Shown: in pieces, positions 47,251 through 56,710 of the stretch
Position numbering within the stretch: position 1 is the stretch's first letter
How the letters are laid out: the number at the start of each line of letters is the position of its first letter
Assembly: GCF_018388465.1 (NCBI RefSeq)
Contig: NZ_CP074404.1
Span: 186,001-250,000 of the forward strand
Length of the DNA stretch: 64,000 nucleotides
DNA from: Cellulomonas fengjieae
GTDB taxonomy: Bacteria > Actinomycetota > Actinomycetes > Actinomycetales > Cellulomonadaceae
Reading direction: 5' to 3'
Made by a program: the position numbers and the translations under genes
The notes under the pieces: model-generated
Database searches by the model: none
Told to the model about the DNA's origin: nothing
What the model saw: the letters and a program-made list of their open reading frames with translations, nothing else

Positions 47251-48195
47251 TCAGGGCGTCACGACGAGCGAGGTCCCGGCCCAGCTCACCGCCATGGGAT
47301 CGCTGATGCTGCCCACGAAGGTCCCGTCAGCGGCGTCGTTGTGGAACGCGAGCAGGAGCCAGCGGGCGCTGTCCCGGCGCCGCACGAGCCGGCCGCTGTA
47401 CAGGTCGCTCCCCGTCAGCGGTTGCGCGTTCGCGATGTCGAAGGGACCCAGCGGGCCGGCGCCGCGTGCGACCCAGACACCGGCCGATGTCCCGTTCGTG
47501 CGGGTGTCCGCAGACGTGGCGAGGCACGAGAAGACGACCACCCACGTGCCGTCGACGTCCTCGACCTGGGCGACCTCCAGGTGTCCGAAGCCGTCCTCGG
47601 GCGCGGTCAACGGTGCGCGCAGCTCCCACCGGCGCAGGTCCGGCGACCACGCGTGCCCGAGGGCTCCCCGGGAGTCGGCCGGACCGGTGCGGGCGCGAGC
47701 CGTGACGAGCATGTGCCAGCCGTCGCCGTCCGGGTCGGCGAACACCCACGGGTCGCGGAACGCCTCCTCGGCCCACTGGCCGTCCTCGAGCAGCTCGTAC
47801 CAGCGGGGGTCCGCGCGCAGGACCGGGTTGTCAGGGCTCTTGGTCCAGGTCGTGAGGTCGGCCGACGTGGCGTAGCCGATGGTCTGGACATTGCCCCCGA
47901 GGGTCATCGTCGCCCCGGTGTAGAACATGAACCACGTGCCGTCCGGGTGCCGAACGACCGATCCCGTCCAGGTGGCGAGGTCGTCGAACGCGGGGGAGTC
48001 GCCGCGCACGAGGGCATCCGCGACCCGGGTCCAGCTGGTCAGGTCGGTCGAGACAGCGTGCCCGACGGACGCGCGGTGGTGCCGTGCGTCGGGGTCGCCC
48101 AGCGCTCGCGAGGCGTAGAGGAAGAACAGGTGGTAGCTCTCGCCGTCGTCCGCGAGCCAGAAGTCCCACACCCACGAGTCCGGAAGCTCGAGCAC
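47251..48195 (-). CDS. Glycoside hydrolase family 32-like protein (beta-fructosidase type)
   Basis: 314 residues forming a five-bladed beta-propeller. The catalytic set is recognisable: nucleophile Asp11 in SWVWDFWLADD, the transition-state Asp in AFRDPWVFADPDGD, and the acid/base Glu in GHLEVAQVED. There is no signal peptide, so it acts in the cytoplasm on imported fructosides or sucrose. It lacks the C-terminal beta-sandwich of typical GH32 enzymes, as some short members do. It lies downstream of the LacI gene on the same strand and opposite a sucrose-type importer and sucrose phosphorylase. Confidence 0.75.
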   Translation of the reverse strand: MLELPDSWVWDFWLADDGESYHLFFLYASRALGDPDARHHRASVGHAVSTDLTSWTRVADALVRGDSPAFDDLATWTGSVVRHPDGTWFMFYTGATMTLGGNVQTIGYATSADLTTWTKSPDNPVLRADPRWYELLEDGQWAEEAFRDPWVFADPDGDGWHMLVTARARTGPADSRGALGHAWSPDLRRWELRAPLTAPEDGFGHLEVAQVEDVDGTWVVVFSCLATSADTRTNGTSAGVWVARGAGPLGPFDIANAQPLTGSDLYSGRLVRRRDSARWLLLAFHNDAADGTFVGSISDPMAVSWAGTSLVVTP

Positions 48196-48247
48196 GGTGG
48201 AGATCCTCTCGGACTGGAGGAGACGGGTGCGGGGGCGGGCGACCTGG

Positions 48248-49300
48248 CTAGCGACGGGCGGCGACGGATCCTCTGGCGTGCAGCGGCAGGGGGTACCGGT
48301 GAACCGCAGCGGGCACCGTGCCGGGCCCGTCCCGCACCACCTCGATGAGGAGCTCGACCGCCCGGCGTCCGAGCTGCTCGTGAGGGATCGCGAAGGACGA
48401 CAGGCCCGGGCGGAGCCATTCGGCCATCGGGTAGTCGTCGAACGACACGACCGACACGTCGTCCGGGATGGCCAGGCCGGACTCCTGGAGGGCCTGGTAG
48501 GCGCCGAAGGCCAGCCGGTCGTTGAAGCAGATGAGGGCGCGCGGGTGGGGATGTCGATCGAGCAGGTCGCGGGTCGCCTGCCAGCCCTGCGGCGGCAGCC
48601 AGTCCTGGCAGAGGTGCGCGGAAGCCGGTTCGAGACCGGCGGCGCCCAGGACCTCGCGGATCCCCGCGAGACGTTCGACGCCGGCGACCGTGTCGGGGGG
48701 CACGTCGTCCGGCGTCGGTCCGGCGCCGATCAGGTGGATCTCGCGGTGTCCGGCCTCCAGCAGGAGGCGAGCGGCGGCCCGACCGGCGTCGACCTCGTCC
48801 GGAACCACGGCCGGAGCAGCCGTGGGCTCGGCGGCGAGCATGTTCAGCAGAACCGTGGGGACGCGGTCCAGCAGCTCCGGCACGGATCGGGTCCGTGTGA
48901 ACATCGAGGTCAGGATGATGCCGTCGACCTGGCGGTCGTGCATCGCCTCGAGCAACGCCACCTCGATCTCGGGGTCGCCCTCGGTCTCACCGATGAAGAG
49001 CATGAAGCCGTGATCACGGGCGGCTTCGATCGCGCCCTTGATCATGTCGCCCGCGAGCTGGGAGGTGGCCACGGTGTCGGAGACCAGGCCGAGGGTCCGC
49101 GTCGTGCCTTTGCGCAGCCCGATCGAGACGATGTTGGGCCGATACGCCAGCTCGGCGGCCGCACTGCGCACGCGCTCCTGGACCGCCCCGGAGATGCGCA
49201 GCTCGGCGCCGCGGCCCGACAGCACGAGGGAGGCGGTCGTGGACGAGACGCCCGAGGCGCGCGCGACATCCGCCAAGGTCACGCGCGTGCGGCTCACCAC
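48248..49300 (-). CDS. LacI family transcriptional regulator
   Basis: 350 residues. The N-terminal helix-turn-helix is VTLADVARASGVSSTTASLVLSG with the hinge helix after it, then a two-lobed sugar-binding domain (LGLVSDTVATSQLAGDMI, DGIILTSM, ICFNDRLAFGAYQALQE, DDVSVVSFDDYPMAEWL). Two adjacent GTG codons can start it; GAGGAG lies before the first. It is divergent from the importer, whose promoter carries a LacI-type palindrome, so it likely represses the operon until sucrose or a fructoside arrives. Confidence 0.92.
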   Translation of the reverse strand: MVSRTRVTLADVARASGVSSTTASLVLSGRGAELRISGAVQERVRSAAAELAYRPNIVSIGLRKGTTRTLGLVSDTVATSQLAGDMIKGAIEAARDHGFMLFIGETEGDPEIEVALLEAMHDRQVDGIILTSMFTRTRSVPELLDRVPTVLLNMLAAEPTAAPAVVPDEVDAGRAAARLLLEAGHREIHLIGAGPTPDDVPPDTVAGVERLAGIREVLGAAGLEPASAHLCQDWLPPQGWQATRDLLDRHPHPRALICFNDRLAFGAYQALQESGLAIPDDVSVVSFDDYPMAEWLRPGLSSFAIPHEQLGRRAVELLIEVVRDGPGTVPAAVHRYPLPLHARGSVAARR

Positions 49301-49405
49301 TGACTCCTCTCGTCGCCACGGATCCTAGATGTGTGACGAGCGTGACCTGCGACGTCGCTCAGCCGGGCGCATTCCGGGCGTGATCGATCTGTAACCGCGT
49401 CCCGC

Positions 49406-49435
49406 TTGACATCCCGTCGGCCGGATCGCAAGTAT
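49406..49435 (+). promoter_or_regulatory. SigA-type promoter of the sucrose import operon
   Basis: A perfect -35 TTGACA (49406-49411) and a -10 AAGTAT (49430-49435) are separated by 18 bp. The predicted start of transcription falls at the operator palindrome. Confidence 0.65.
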
Positions 49436-49441
49436 CGGTCG

Positions 49442-49459
49442 TGCTAAGCCGATTTAGCA
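49442..49459. promoter_or_regulatory. LacI-type operator
   Basis: TGCTAA and TTAGCA form a perfect inverted repeat with a 6-nt spacer, starting 7 nt after the -10 box. Occupancy would block initiation. Confidence 0.7.
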
Positions 49460-49506
49460 ACCGGTGTGATTCCCCCCGGACCGCTTCGTAGAAGAAGGAG
49501 ACACCG

Positions 49507-50877
49507 TTGTCTCGAGCCAGTCAGAGGACGCGCCGCCTCACGGCCGCAGCGTCCCTGTGCCTTGCGAGCCTCATCACCGTCACCGCGTGCAGCGCCCCCG
49601 GCGGCACGACGAGCGACGACCCGGAGCCGACCGCTGGCGGCACGAACGCAGCCGGTGCACCGAGCTGCGGCGAGGACGACGTCGTCCTCAGCACGTACAT
49701 CGAGACGGGCTTCCCCCTGCCCAAGGCTCTCGCCGACGAGTTCACGGCCCAGTACCCCAACGTGACCTTCGACATCCGCGAGGACCAGTTCGCGGTCATC
49801 ACGCAGAACGCACCCCGCGTCCTGGCCGACTCCCCGCCGGACCTGATGCGCCTGCCGCAGGTGTCGGAGCTCGCGACGGACGGCCTGCTGCTGGACCTCG
49901 ACCCGTACGCCGAGGCGTTCGGGTGGGACCAGTGGCCGGCGTCGCAGCTCACGCAGATGCGCGTCGACGAGGACGGCCGACGCGGCAACGGCCCGCTGTA
50001 CGCGATGGGCCTGAACCAGTCGATGACCGGCATCTTCTACAACAAGGACCTCGCGGCGCAGATCGGTATGACCGAGCCGCCCGCGACCCTCGCGGAGCTC
50101 GACGCCGTCCTGCAGAAGGCCAAGGACGCGGGCATCACCCCGATGGCGCAGTTCAACGGCGGTGCCACCGGCGGGTTCGCGTTCCCGCTGCAGGGCCTCA
50201 TGGCCTCGTACGGAGACCCGGCCGCGATCAACGACTGGACGTTCCAGCAGGCCGACGCGCGGATCGACACCCCGGAGAACCTCGAGGCCGCCGAGCACCT
50301 CGACTCGTGGATCAAGGCGGGCTACTTCGCGGACGACGTGAACGCCATGGACTACGCGACGATGATGAGCCGGTTCATCGACGGCAAGTCGCTGCTCATG
50401 TTCAACGGCGACTGGGAGTCCGGGAACCTCGACGCCCAGATGGCCGGCAAGGTCGGGTTCTTCCTGGTCCCGCCCGTCGAGGCGGATGGCGAGGTCGGCG
50501 CGATGTCCGCCCCGCTGACCTACGGCGTCTCGTCCCAGGCCAAGAACCCCGACTGTGCCGCCTTCTTCCTGGACTGGATCGCGACCAACGAGGAGGCGCG
50601 CACGATCGGCGTCGAGATCGGTGGCTCACGCCCCATGGGTCCCGCCGACGGGTTCATGCCCGAGGTCGACGAGACCTCGGTGACCGCCCAGACGCTGGCG
50701 GCCGGTACGACCATCGGCGAGGACGACGGGGCGATGGAGTTCATCGCCAACGCGACCGGTGAGATCTACGCGAAGAGCTGGACTCCGAACCTGCAGAAGC
50801 TCGTCGCCGGCGAGCAGACGCCCGAAGGCCTCCTGACCGCCGTGCAGGCCGACTACGAAGCACAGATCGGCGGCTGA
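49507..50877 (+). CDS. ABC transporter sugar-binding lipoprotein (sucrose/fructoside candidate)
   Basis: 456 residues. The signal ends in ITVTAC with lipidated Cys28, a Thr/Gly/Pro tether follows, then a family-1 sugar-binding fold (VVLSTYIETGFPLPKALADE, GLNQSMTGIFYNKDLAAQIG, SLLMFNGDWESGNLDAQMAG). TTG at 49507 is the start, with AGAAGGAG 6-7 nt upstream. It heads the operon with two permeases, an esterase and sucrose phosphorylase. Specificity for sucrose or related fructosides is inferred from those neighbours. Confidence 0.88.
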   Translation: MSRASQRTRRLTAAASLCLASLITVTACSAPGGTTSDDPEPTAGGTNAAGAPSCGEDDVVLSTYIETGFPLPKALADEFTAQYPNVTFDIREDQFAVITQNAPRVLADSPPDLMRLPQVSELATDGLLLDLDPYAEAFGWDQWPASQLTQMRVDEDGRRGNGPLYAMGLNQSMTGIFYNKDLAAQIGMTEPPATLAELDAVLQKAKDAGITPMAQFNGGATGGFAFPLQGLMASYGDPAAINDWTFQQADARIDTPENLEAAEHLDSWIKAGYFADDVNAMDYATMMSRFIDGKSLLMFNGDWESGNLDAQMAGKVGFFLVPPVEADGEVGAMSAPLTYGVSSQAKNPDCAAFFLDWIATNEEARTIGVEIGGSRPMGPADGFMPEVDETSVTAQTLAAGTTIGEDDGAMEFIANATGEIYAKSWTPNLQKLVAGEQTPEGLLTAVQADYEAQIGG

Positions 50878-50878
50878 C

Positions 50879-51835
50879 ATGACAGCGACGACCGGGACAG
50901 CCGGTCGCCGCGAGACGGTCGAGCAGTCGACCAGCATCGACGGCAGGCGCCGCGCCCTCAAGGCGCGGCGCCTGCGCCGAGGCTGGATCGCGCTCTCCCT
51001 CGTGGCACCAGCGGCCCTGTTCTACGGCGTGTTCGTCCTGCGGCCGCTCGTCCTGACCTTCCAGTACTCGTTCTACGACTGGAACGGTGTGGGACCCGCG
51101 ACGTGGGTCGGCGCCGACAACTACACGCGGCTCCTGCGCGACGAGGCCATGCTCGGCTCGATCGTCAACGCGCTCGAGCTCATCATCTACTTCTCGTTCG
51201 TGCCCGTCGTCCTCGGGCTGTTCACCGCGGCGACGATCCGCAAGTTCGCGGCGAGCCGACTGGCGGTCGTGTCCCGCACGGTGCTCTTCCTCCCGCAGGT
51301 CATCCCGCTGGTCGCGGCCGGCATCATGTGGACCTGGCTGATGGCCTCCGACGGCGTGGTCAACCAGCTGCTGCGCGCGGTCGGGCTCGGGGACCTGGCG
51401 CGGCCGTGGCTCGGCGACTTCGACGCCGCCCTGCCGGCAGTCGGGGTCATCGGCGCCTGGGTGGCGCTCGGCCTGTGCATGCTCCTGCTGCTCGCCGGCA
51501 TGACGAAGATCGACCCCGCGCTGTACGAGGCGGCCCGCATCGACGGCGCCGGCGCGATCCGCGAGTTCTTCTCGATCACCCTGCCGAGCCTGCGCCAGGA
51601 GATCGGCGTGTGCGTCACCGTCACCGTGATCGCCGCCCTCGCGAGCTTCGACATCATCTACATCTCCACCCAGGGAGGTCCGGGCAACAGCACCCTCGTG
51701 CCCGGGCTCGAGATCTACTACCTGGCGTTCTTCAGCCGCGAGATCGGACAGGCCTCCGCGCTCGCCGTGGCGTTCATGGTCCTCGTGCTGGCCATCGTCC
51801 TGCCCATCCAGCGACTCACGAAGGACAGTGACTGA
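50879..51835 (+). CDS. ABC sugar transporter permease, MalF type
   Basis: 318 residues, six membrane helices after a charged N-terminal tail of about 35 residues. The ATPase-contact loop is LYEAARIDGAGAIREFFSIT. The start lies 1 nt after the binding-protein stop. It pairs with the next permease; the ATPase is not in the operon. Confidence 0.92.
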   Translation: MTATTGTAGRRETVEQSTSIDGRRRALKARRLRRGWIALSLVAPAALFYGVFVLRPLVLTFQYSFYDWNGVGPATWVGADNYTRLLRDEAMLGSIVNALELIIYFSFVPVVLGLFTAATIRKFAASRLAVVSRTVLFLPQVIPLVAAGIMWTWLMASDGVVNQLLRAVGLGDLARPWLGDFDAALPAVGVIGAWVALGLCMLLLLAGMTKIDPALYEAARIDGAGAIREFFSITLPSLRQEIGVCVTVTVIAALASFDIIYISTQGGPGNSTLVPGLEIYYLAFFSREIGQASALAVAFMVLVLAIVLPIQRLTKDSD

Positions 51836-52659
51836 TGGTCGTCTCCCGTCGCGAGAAGTGGGTCGGCAACGCCCTTCTCGTCCTGCTCATGGCCGTGACG
51901 ATCCTCCCGTTCTTCACGCTCCTGATCACCGCTCTGCACCCGTCCGGCACGTACCCGTCGGGCCTCGAGATCCCCGAGACCCTGCACTGGGAGAACTTCG
52001 CCGCCGCCTTCCAGTCGGCGCACATGGAGAAGCTGCTCTGGTCGAGCGTGCTCATCGTGATCGGCGTCGTGCCCGTCGCCCTGCTCATCTCCACGCTCGC
52101 CGGGTTCGCGCTGGGTCACCTGCGCCCGCCGGGGCACCGCTGGATCTTCCTGGCGTTCCTGCTCGGCCTGACGCTGCCGTTCCAGGGCGTCATCGTCCCG
52201 CTGTACTTCCAGATGCGTGACTTCGGCCTCCTGAACACGCGGTGGGCGATCATCCTTCCGTTGATCGGCCTCTACATGCCGTTCGCCGTCATGTGGATGC
52301 GGGCGCACTTCGTGAACATGCCGCAGGACCTGTCCGAGGCCGCGCGGATGGACGGCGCGAGCACGTGGGCGCTGTTCTCCAAGATCCACCTGCCGCTGTC
52401 CATGCCGGCGCTGTCGTCCCTGGCGATCCTGCTCTTCCTGTGGACGTGGAACCAGTTCCTCCTCGCCGTCGTGCTCGTCGACGACTCGACCAAGCGCACG
52501 ATGGCCGGTGCGCTCGGTGCGTTCCAGGGCCAGTACGGCACCGACATCCCGCTGCTGTGCGCGGGGTCCCTGCTCATCCTGACGCCGACGCTGATCGTCT
52601 TCCTGGTCTTCCAGCGACAGTTCGTCTCCGCCCTGCTCCAGGGCGCGGTCAAGGGATGA
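51835..52659 (+). CDS. ABC sugar transporter permease, MalG type
   Basis: 274 residues, six helices. The ATPase-contact loop is LSEAARMDGASTWALFSKIH and the C-terminus FQRQFVSALLQGAVKG is typical. The start overlaps the stop of the preceding permease, and its own stop overlaps the esterase start (ATGAG), so the run is tightly coupled. Confidence 0.93.
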   Translation: MVVSRREKWVGNALLVLLMAVTILPFFTLLITALHPSGTYPSGLEIPETLHWENFAAAFQSAHMEKLLWSSVLIVIGVVPVALLISTLAGFALGHLRPPGHRWIFLAFLLGLTLPFQGVIVPLYFQMRDFGLLNTRWAIILPLIGLYMPFAVMWMRAHFVNMPQDLSEAARMDGASTWALFSKIHLPLSMPALSSLAILLFLWTWNQFLLAVVLVDDSTKRTMAGALGAFQGQYGTDIPLLCAGSLLILTPTLIVFLVFQRQFVSALLQGAVKG

Positions 52660-53615
52660 GCGTTCGCCTGCCCCCGTTCGACCCCGAGATCGCGGCAGTG
52701 ATGCTGGACAAGGCGGAGCTGGTCGTCACCGCGCTCGCACCGGACGAGATCGGTGCGCTCCGCGCCCGCGCGACGCCACCCGACATCCAGGCCGTGGTGG
52801 CGGCCGCCGCGTGCACGGTCAGCGAGCACCACGCCCCGGGCCCGGACGGTGACGTCCGGGTGCTGGTCGTGCGTCCGGAGGGGGTGCCGGAGCCCGTCCC
52901 CGTCCTGCTCCACCTGCACGGCGGGGGACTGGTCGTCGGGGACGTGGCAGACAACGTCGACATGGCGCTGGACGTCGCACCCGGGTGGGCCGTCGCGTCG
53001 GTCGAGTACCGGCTGGCACCGGAGAGCCCGTATCCGGCGGCCGTCGAGGACGCGTACGCGGCGCTCGTCTGGCTCGTCGCCAAGGCGTCGGACCTGGGAG
53101 TCGACCCGCAGCGAGTCGTCGTCACGGGCGTGAGCGCCGGCGGTGGCCTCGCTGCGGCTCTGGCGCTCCTGGTGCGCGATCGTGGTGGCCCCCCTCTGCT
53201 CGGCCAGCTGCTCGTGTACCCGATGCTCGACGACCGCAACGACAGCCCGTCCACGCACCAGATGGCAGGTGCCGGGTCGTGGGACCGGACGGCCAACGCA
53301 ACGGGGTGGGGCGCATACCTCGGCGCAGCCGCGGGCGGACCCACCACACCCCCCTACGCGTCCGCGAGCAGGGCCGACTCGCTCGGCGACCTGCCCCCCG
53401 CGTTCATCGACGTGGCCTCGACCGAGACGTTCCGGGACGAGTGCGTGCAGTACGCCGCCAGGCTGTGGGCCGACGGTGGTGACGCCGAGCTGCACGTCTG
53501 GCCCGGTGGGTGCCACGGGTTCGACGGCCTGGTGCCCACGGCTCGGCTGTCGCGCGCGGCCCGCGCGGCGCGCGCGAGCTGGCTCACGCGCCTGCTGGCC
53601 CGCAGGCACGGCTGA
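52656..53615 (+). CDS. Alpha/beta hydrolase, HSL-type esterase
   Basis: 319 residues. The oxyanion-hole motif HLHGGG, YRLAPESPYPAAVED, and the nucleophile elbow GVSAGGG (GDSAGG type) define the hormone-sensitive-lipase family; the Asp/Glu and His of the triad lie in DVASTETFRDEC and PGGCHGFDG. There is no signal peptide. Placed between a sugar importer and sucrose phosphorylase, it may remove acyl groups from imported acylated sugars. That role is inferred. Confidence 0.88.
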   Translation: MSVRLPPFDPEIAAVMLDKAELVVTALAPDEIGALRARATPPDIQAVVAAAACTVSEHHAPGPDGDVRVLVVRPEGVPEPVPVLLHLHGGGLVVGDVADNVDMALDVAPGWAVASVEYRLAPESPYPAAVEDAYAALVWLVAKASDLGVDPQRVVVTGVSAGGGLAAALALLVRDRGGPPLLGQLLVYPMLDDRNDSPSTHQMAGAGSWDRTANATGWGAYLGAAAGGPTTPPYASASRADSLGDLPPAFIDVASTETFRDECVQYAARLWADGGDAELHVWPGGCHGFDGLVPTARLSRAARAARASWLTRLLARRHG

Positions 53616-53678
53616 CCACGTGCCGCGTACCCAGATCGGACAGACAATGCCAGTACCGACCCCGACGGAGTCCCGCAC

Positions 53679-55148
53679 GTGAGCAACCACGGTCCTCAGC
53701 TCATCACCTACGCCGATCGGCTGGCGGGGGACGTCGCCGGCCTGACCGCGCTGCTCGACGGGCCGCTGGCCGGGGCGTTCGACGGCGTGCACGTCCTGCC
53801 GTTCTTCACCCCGCACGACGGTGCCGATGCGGGGTTCGACCCGAGCGACCACACGATGGTCGACCCGCGCCTGGGGACGTGGGAGGACCTGCGCCTGCTG
53901 GCGCAGGGCCGGACCGTGATGGCCGACGTCATCGTGAACCACGTGTCCGCCCTGTCCGAGCAGTTCCTGGACGTGCGCGAGCGCGGCGACGCGTCGCCGT
54001 GGGCGCCCATGTTCCTCACCCTGTCGTCGGTGTTCCCCGACGGAGCGACCGAGGCCGACCTCGCGCGGATCTACCGGCCCCGGCCCGGGCTGCCGTTCAC
54101 GGCCATGCGGCTCGGGGGCGAGCGCCGGCTGGTGTGGACGACGTTCACCCCGGACCAGATCGACATCGACCTGCGGTCGACGGAGGCGTGGGACTACCTG
54201 GACTCCGTCGTCGACGCCCTGCTCTCGGCCGGCGTCACCCAGCTCCGGCTCGACGCGGTGGGCTACACCGGCAAGCAGGCGGGGACCGACTGCTTCATGA
54301 CGCCGGCCACGGACCTCTACACGGACCGGATCGTGCAGCGGGCGCACGCCCAGGGCGCGACCGTGCTGGTCGAGGTGCACGGGCACCACACCCAGCAGAT
54401 GGAGATCGCCCGCAAGGTGGACCTCGTCTACGACTTCGCCCTGCCGCCGCTGGTGCTGCATGCGCTCACGGCGAGCGACCTGGCGCCGCTGGCGCACTGG
54501 CTGCACATCCGCCCGACGAATGCGGTGACGGTCCTGGACACCCACGACGGGATCGGGATCGTGGACGTGGGGCCCTCCGACCTGCGTCCCGGCGAGCCCG
54601 GCCTGCTGACCCCGGAGCAGATCGACGTCCTGGTGGAGTCGATCCATGACAACAGCGGCGGCACCTCGCGCATGGCGACGGGTGAGGCGGCGTCGAACCT
54701 CGATCTGTACCAGGTCAACTGCACGCTCTACGACGCGCTCGGGCGCGACGACCGCCGCCACGTGCTGGCCCGCTTGATCCAGCTCTTCGTGCCCGGAACC
54801 CCGCAGGTCTACTACGTCGGCCTGCTCGCCGGCGCCAACGACATCGACCTGCTCGAGCGCACGGGGGTGGGCAGGGACGTCAACCGCCACCACTACACGG
54901 CCGACGAGGTGGCGACGGAGCTCACCCGCCCTCCGGTGCGCGCCCAGCTGGAGGCGCTGCGGGTGCGCGCCACCCATCCCGCCTTCGGGGGCTCCTTCTC
55001 GTGGGAGACCCACGGCACCGGGGCGTCGCTGCGCTGGACGTCCGGCGACGACTGGGCCGAGCTCGACCTCGACGTCGCCGACGCCTCCTACGCCATGACG
55101 GTGAGCGAGGGGGACGGCGCGGTGCAGGTGCTCGCGGCGGGCCGGTAG
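53679..55148 (+). CDS. Sucrose phosphorylase (GH13 subfamily 18)
   Basis: 489 residues. Splits sucrose with phosphate to glucose 1-phosphate and fructose. The catalytic pair sits exactly where it does in the Bifidobacterium adolescentis enzyme: nucleophile Asp192 in LRLDAVGYTGK and acid/base Glu232 in VLVEVHGHH, with the third Asp in LDTHDGIGI. LPFFTPHDGADAGFDPSDH is diagnostic. GTG at 53679 has CGGAG upstream. A related sucrose-6-phosphate or glucosylglycerate phosphorylase is possible. With the GH32 enzyme opposite, the locus has both phosphorolytic and hydrolytic routes; glucose 1-phosphate would feed the pgm gene product. Confidence 0.9.
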   Translation: MSNHGPQLITYADRLAGDVAGLTALLDGPLAGAFDGVHVLPFFTPHDGADAGFDPSDHTMVDPRLGTWEDLRLLAQGRTVMADVIVNHVSALSEQFLDVRERGDASPWAPMFLTLSSVFPDGATEADLARIYRPRPGLPFTAMRLGGERRLVWTTFTPDQIDIDLRSTEAWDYLDSVVDALLSAGVTQLRLDAVGYTGKQAGTDCFMTPATDLYTDRIVQRAHAQGATVLVEVHGHHTQQMEIARKVDLVYDFALPPLVLHALTASDLAPLAHWLHIRPTNAVTVLDTHDGIGIVDVGPSDLRPGEPGLLTPEQIDVLVESIHDNSGGTSRMATGEAASNLDLYQVNCTLYDALGRDDRRHVLARLIQLFVPGTPQVYYVGLLAGANDIDLLERTGVGRDVNRHHYTADEVATELTRPPVRAQLEALRVRATHPAFGGSFSWETHGTGASLRWTSGDDWAELDLDVADASYAMTVSEGDGAVQVLAAGR

Positions 55149-55173
55149 CGCGTACCGGGTGCTCGCGCGGGCA

Positions 55174-55192
55174 CCGGGCGCAGGGCGCCCGG
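55174..55192 (+). terminator. Hairpin after sucrose phosphorylase
   Basis: A perfect 8-bp GC stem with a 3-nt loop lies 25 nt after the stop, in a GC-repeat-rich gap before the next promoter. Confidence 0.5.
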
Positions 55193-55216
55193 CGGGCATC
55201 CCGGCGACCGGGCACC

Positions 55217-55222
55217 TAGGCT
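55217..55222 (+). promoter_or_regulatory. -10 box TAGGCT, leaderless start
   Basis: TAGGCT is followed by 6 nt and the GTG at 55229. Confidence 0.55.
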
Positions 55223-55228
55223 CACGGC

Positions 55229-56710
55229 GTGCCCCGACGACACGTCCAGCTGCCCGCCCGCCCGCCGCAGGAGGCGCAGGGCGAGACGGTCGACGTCCTG
55301 GTCCGGCGGGGTCTGGACGACCTGCGCCGCGAGCTCGACGTGCCCGCGGAGTTCCCCGCGGACGTGCTCGCGGAGGCCGCGTCCGCGGCCGCCGGTGGAC
55401 CGGCGGGCGAGCGGTCCGACGCCACGGACATCCCGTTCGTGACCATCGACCCCGAGGGCTCCAGGGACCTGGACCAGGCGGTCCACATCGAGCGTCTCGG
55501 TGACGGCTACCGGGTGCGGTACGCGATCGCCGACGTCGCCGCGTGGGTGCGACCCGGCGGGGCGATCGACCGCGAGGTCCGCGAGCGCGTCGAGACCCTG
55601 TACGCGCCGGACGGCCGGACGCCGCTGCACCCGCCCCTGCTGTCCGAGGGTGTCGCGAGCATCCTGCCCGACCAGGTGACCCCGGCCCTGCTGTGGACGA
55701 TCGACCTGGACGCGGACGGTGCACCGCAGGACGTCACCGTGCGACGCGCGTCGGTGCGCAGCCGCGCGCAGCTGACGTACACGGGTGCGCAGGCGGCTCT
55801 CGACGACGGCTCCGCGGACGAGTCCCTGCAGCTCCTGCGCGAGGTCGGCACGCTGCGGCTGACCGCGGAGGTGGCGCGCGGCGGCATCACGCTGCCGACG
55901 CCCGAGCAGGAGGTCGAGCAGGGTGCCGACGGGGTCTGGACCCTCACCAGCCGCGCGCCGCTGCCCGTCGAGGAGTGGAACGCGCAGATCTCGCTGCTCA
56001 CGGGCATGTGCGCCGCCCGGCTGATGCTGGACGGACGCGTCGGCATCCTCCGGACGCTCCCGGAGGCGGACCCCCGCGACGTCGAGCGGCTGCGCCGGTC
56101 GGCGCGTGCGCTCGGGGTGCCGTGGCGTGCGGGGGTGACGCCCGGTGACGTCATCCGGGACCTCGACGCGGCCGACCCCGCACACGCCGCACTGCTCACG
56201 GACGCGACCGCCCTCCTGCGCGGGGCGGCGTACGTGGCGTTCGACGGCGAGCTGCCGGCGTTCGTCGCGCACACCGCGATCGCGGCGCCGTACGCGCACA
56301 CCACCGCCCCGCTACGCAGGCTGGTCGACAGGTTCGTCGGCGAGACGTGCGTGGCGCTCTGCGCCGGTGAGCCGGTCCCCAGTTGGGTGCGCGACGCCCT
56401 GCCCGAGCTGCCCGGGCTGATGGCCGGTGGCGACAAGCGGGCCGCCGAGTACGAGCGCGGGTGTCTCGACCTGGTGGAGGCTGCCCTCCTGGCCGGGCAC
56501 GTCGGCGAGGTGTTCGACGGTGCGGTCGTCGATGTCCGGGAGGACCGGGACGCGGGCGTCGTCCAGCTGCGCGACCCGGCGGTGCGCGGTCGCATCGAGG
56601 GTGTCGGGCTTCCGCTGGGCGAGCACGTCCGGGTCCGGCTGACCGAGGCGTCCGTCCCGCAGCGCACCGTCCGGTTCGAGCTCGCCGAACCTCAGGCCGA
56701 CTCGGCCTGA
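55229..56710 (+). CDS. RNB domain-containing ribonuclease
   Basis: 493 residues with an RNase II-type catalytic domain: FVTIDPEGSRDLDQAVHIER with the Asp cluster that binds Mg2+, YAIADVAAWV, and the later GILRTLPEAD and APYAHTTAPLRRLVDRF, as in actinobacterial RNB proteins. The N-terminal cold-shock domains of RNase II/R are absent. The C-terminal 80 residues form a small beta-domain, maybe S1-like. It likely degrades RNA 3' to 5'. The GTG start follows a -10 box. The 3' end overlaps the convergent GT2 gene by 19 bases. Confidence 0.9.
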   Translation: MPRRHVQLPARPPQEAQGETVDVLVRRGLDDLRRELDVPAEFPADVLAEAASAAAGGPAGERSDATDIPFVTIDPEGSRDLDQAVHIERLGDGYRVRYAIADVAAWVRPGGAIDREVRERVETLYAPDGRTPLHPPLLSEGVASILPDQVTPALLWTIDLDADGAPQDVTVRRASVRSRAQLTYTGAQAALDDGSADESLQLLREVGTLRLTAEVARGGITLPTPEQEVEQGADGVWTLTSRAPLPVEEWNAQISLLTGMCAARLMLDGRVGILRTLPEADPRDVERLRRSARALGVPWRAGVTPGDVIRDLDAADPAHAALLTDATALLRGAAYVAFDGELPAFVAHTAIAAPYAHTTAPLRRLVDRFVGETCVALCAGEPVPSWVRDALPELPGLMAGGDKRAAEYERGCLDLVEAALLAGHVGEVFDGAVVDVREDRDAGVVQLRDPAVRGRIEGVGLPLGEHVRVRLTEASVPQRTVRFELAEPQADSA

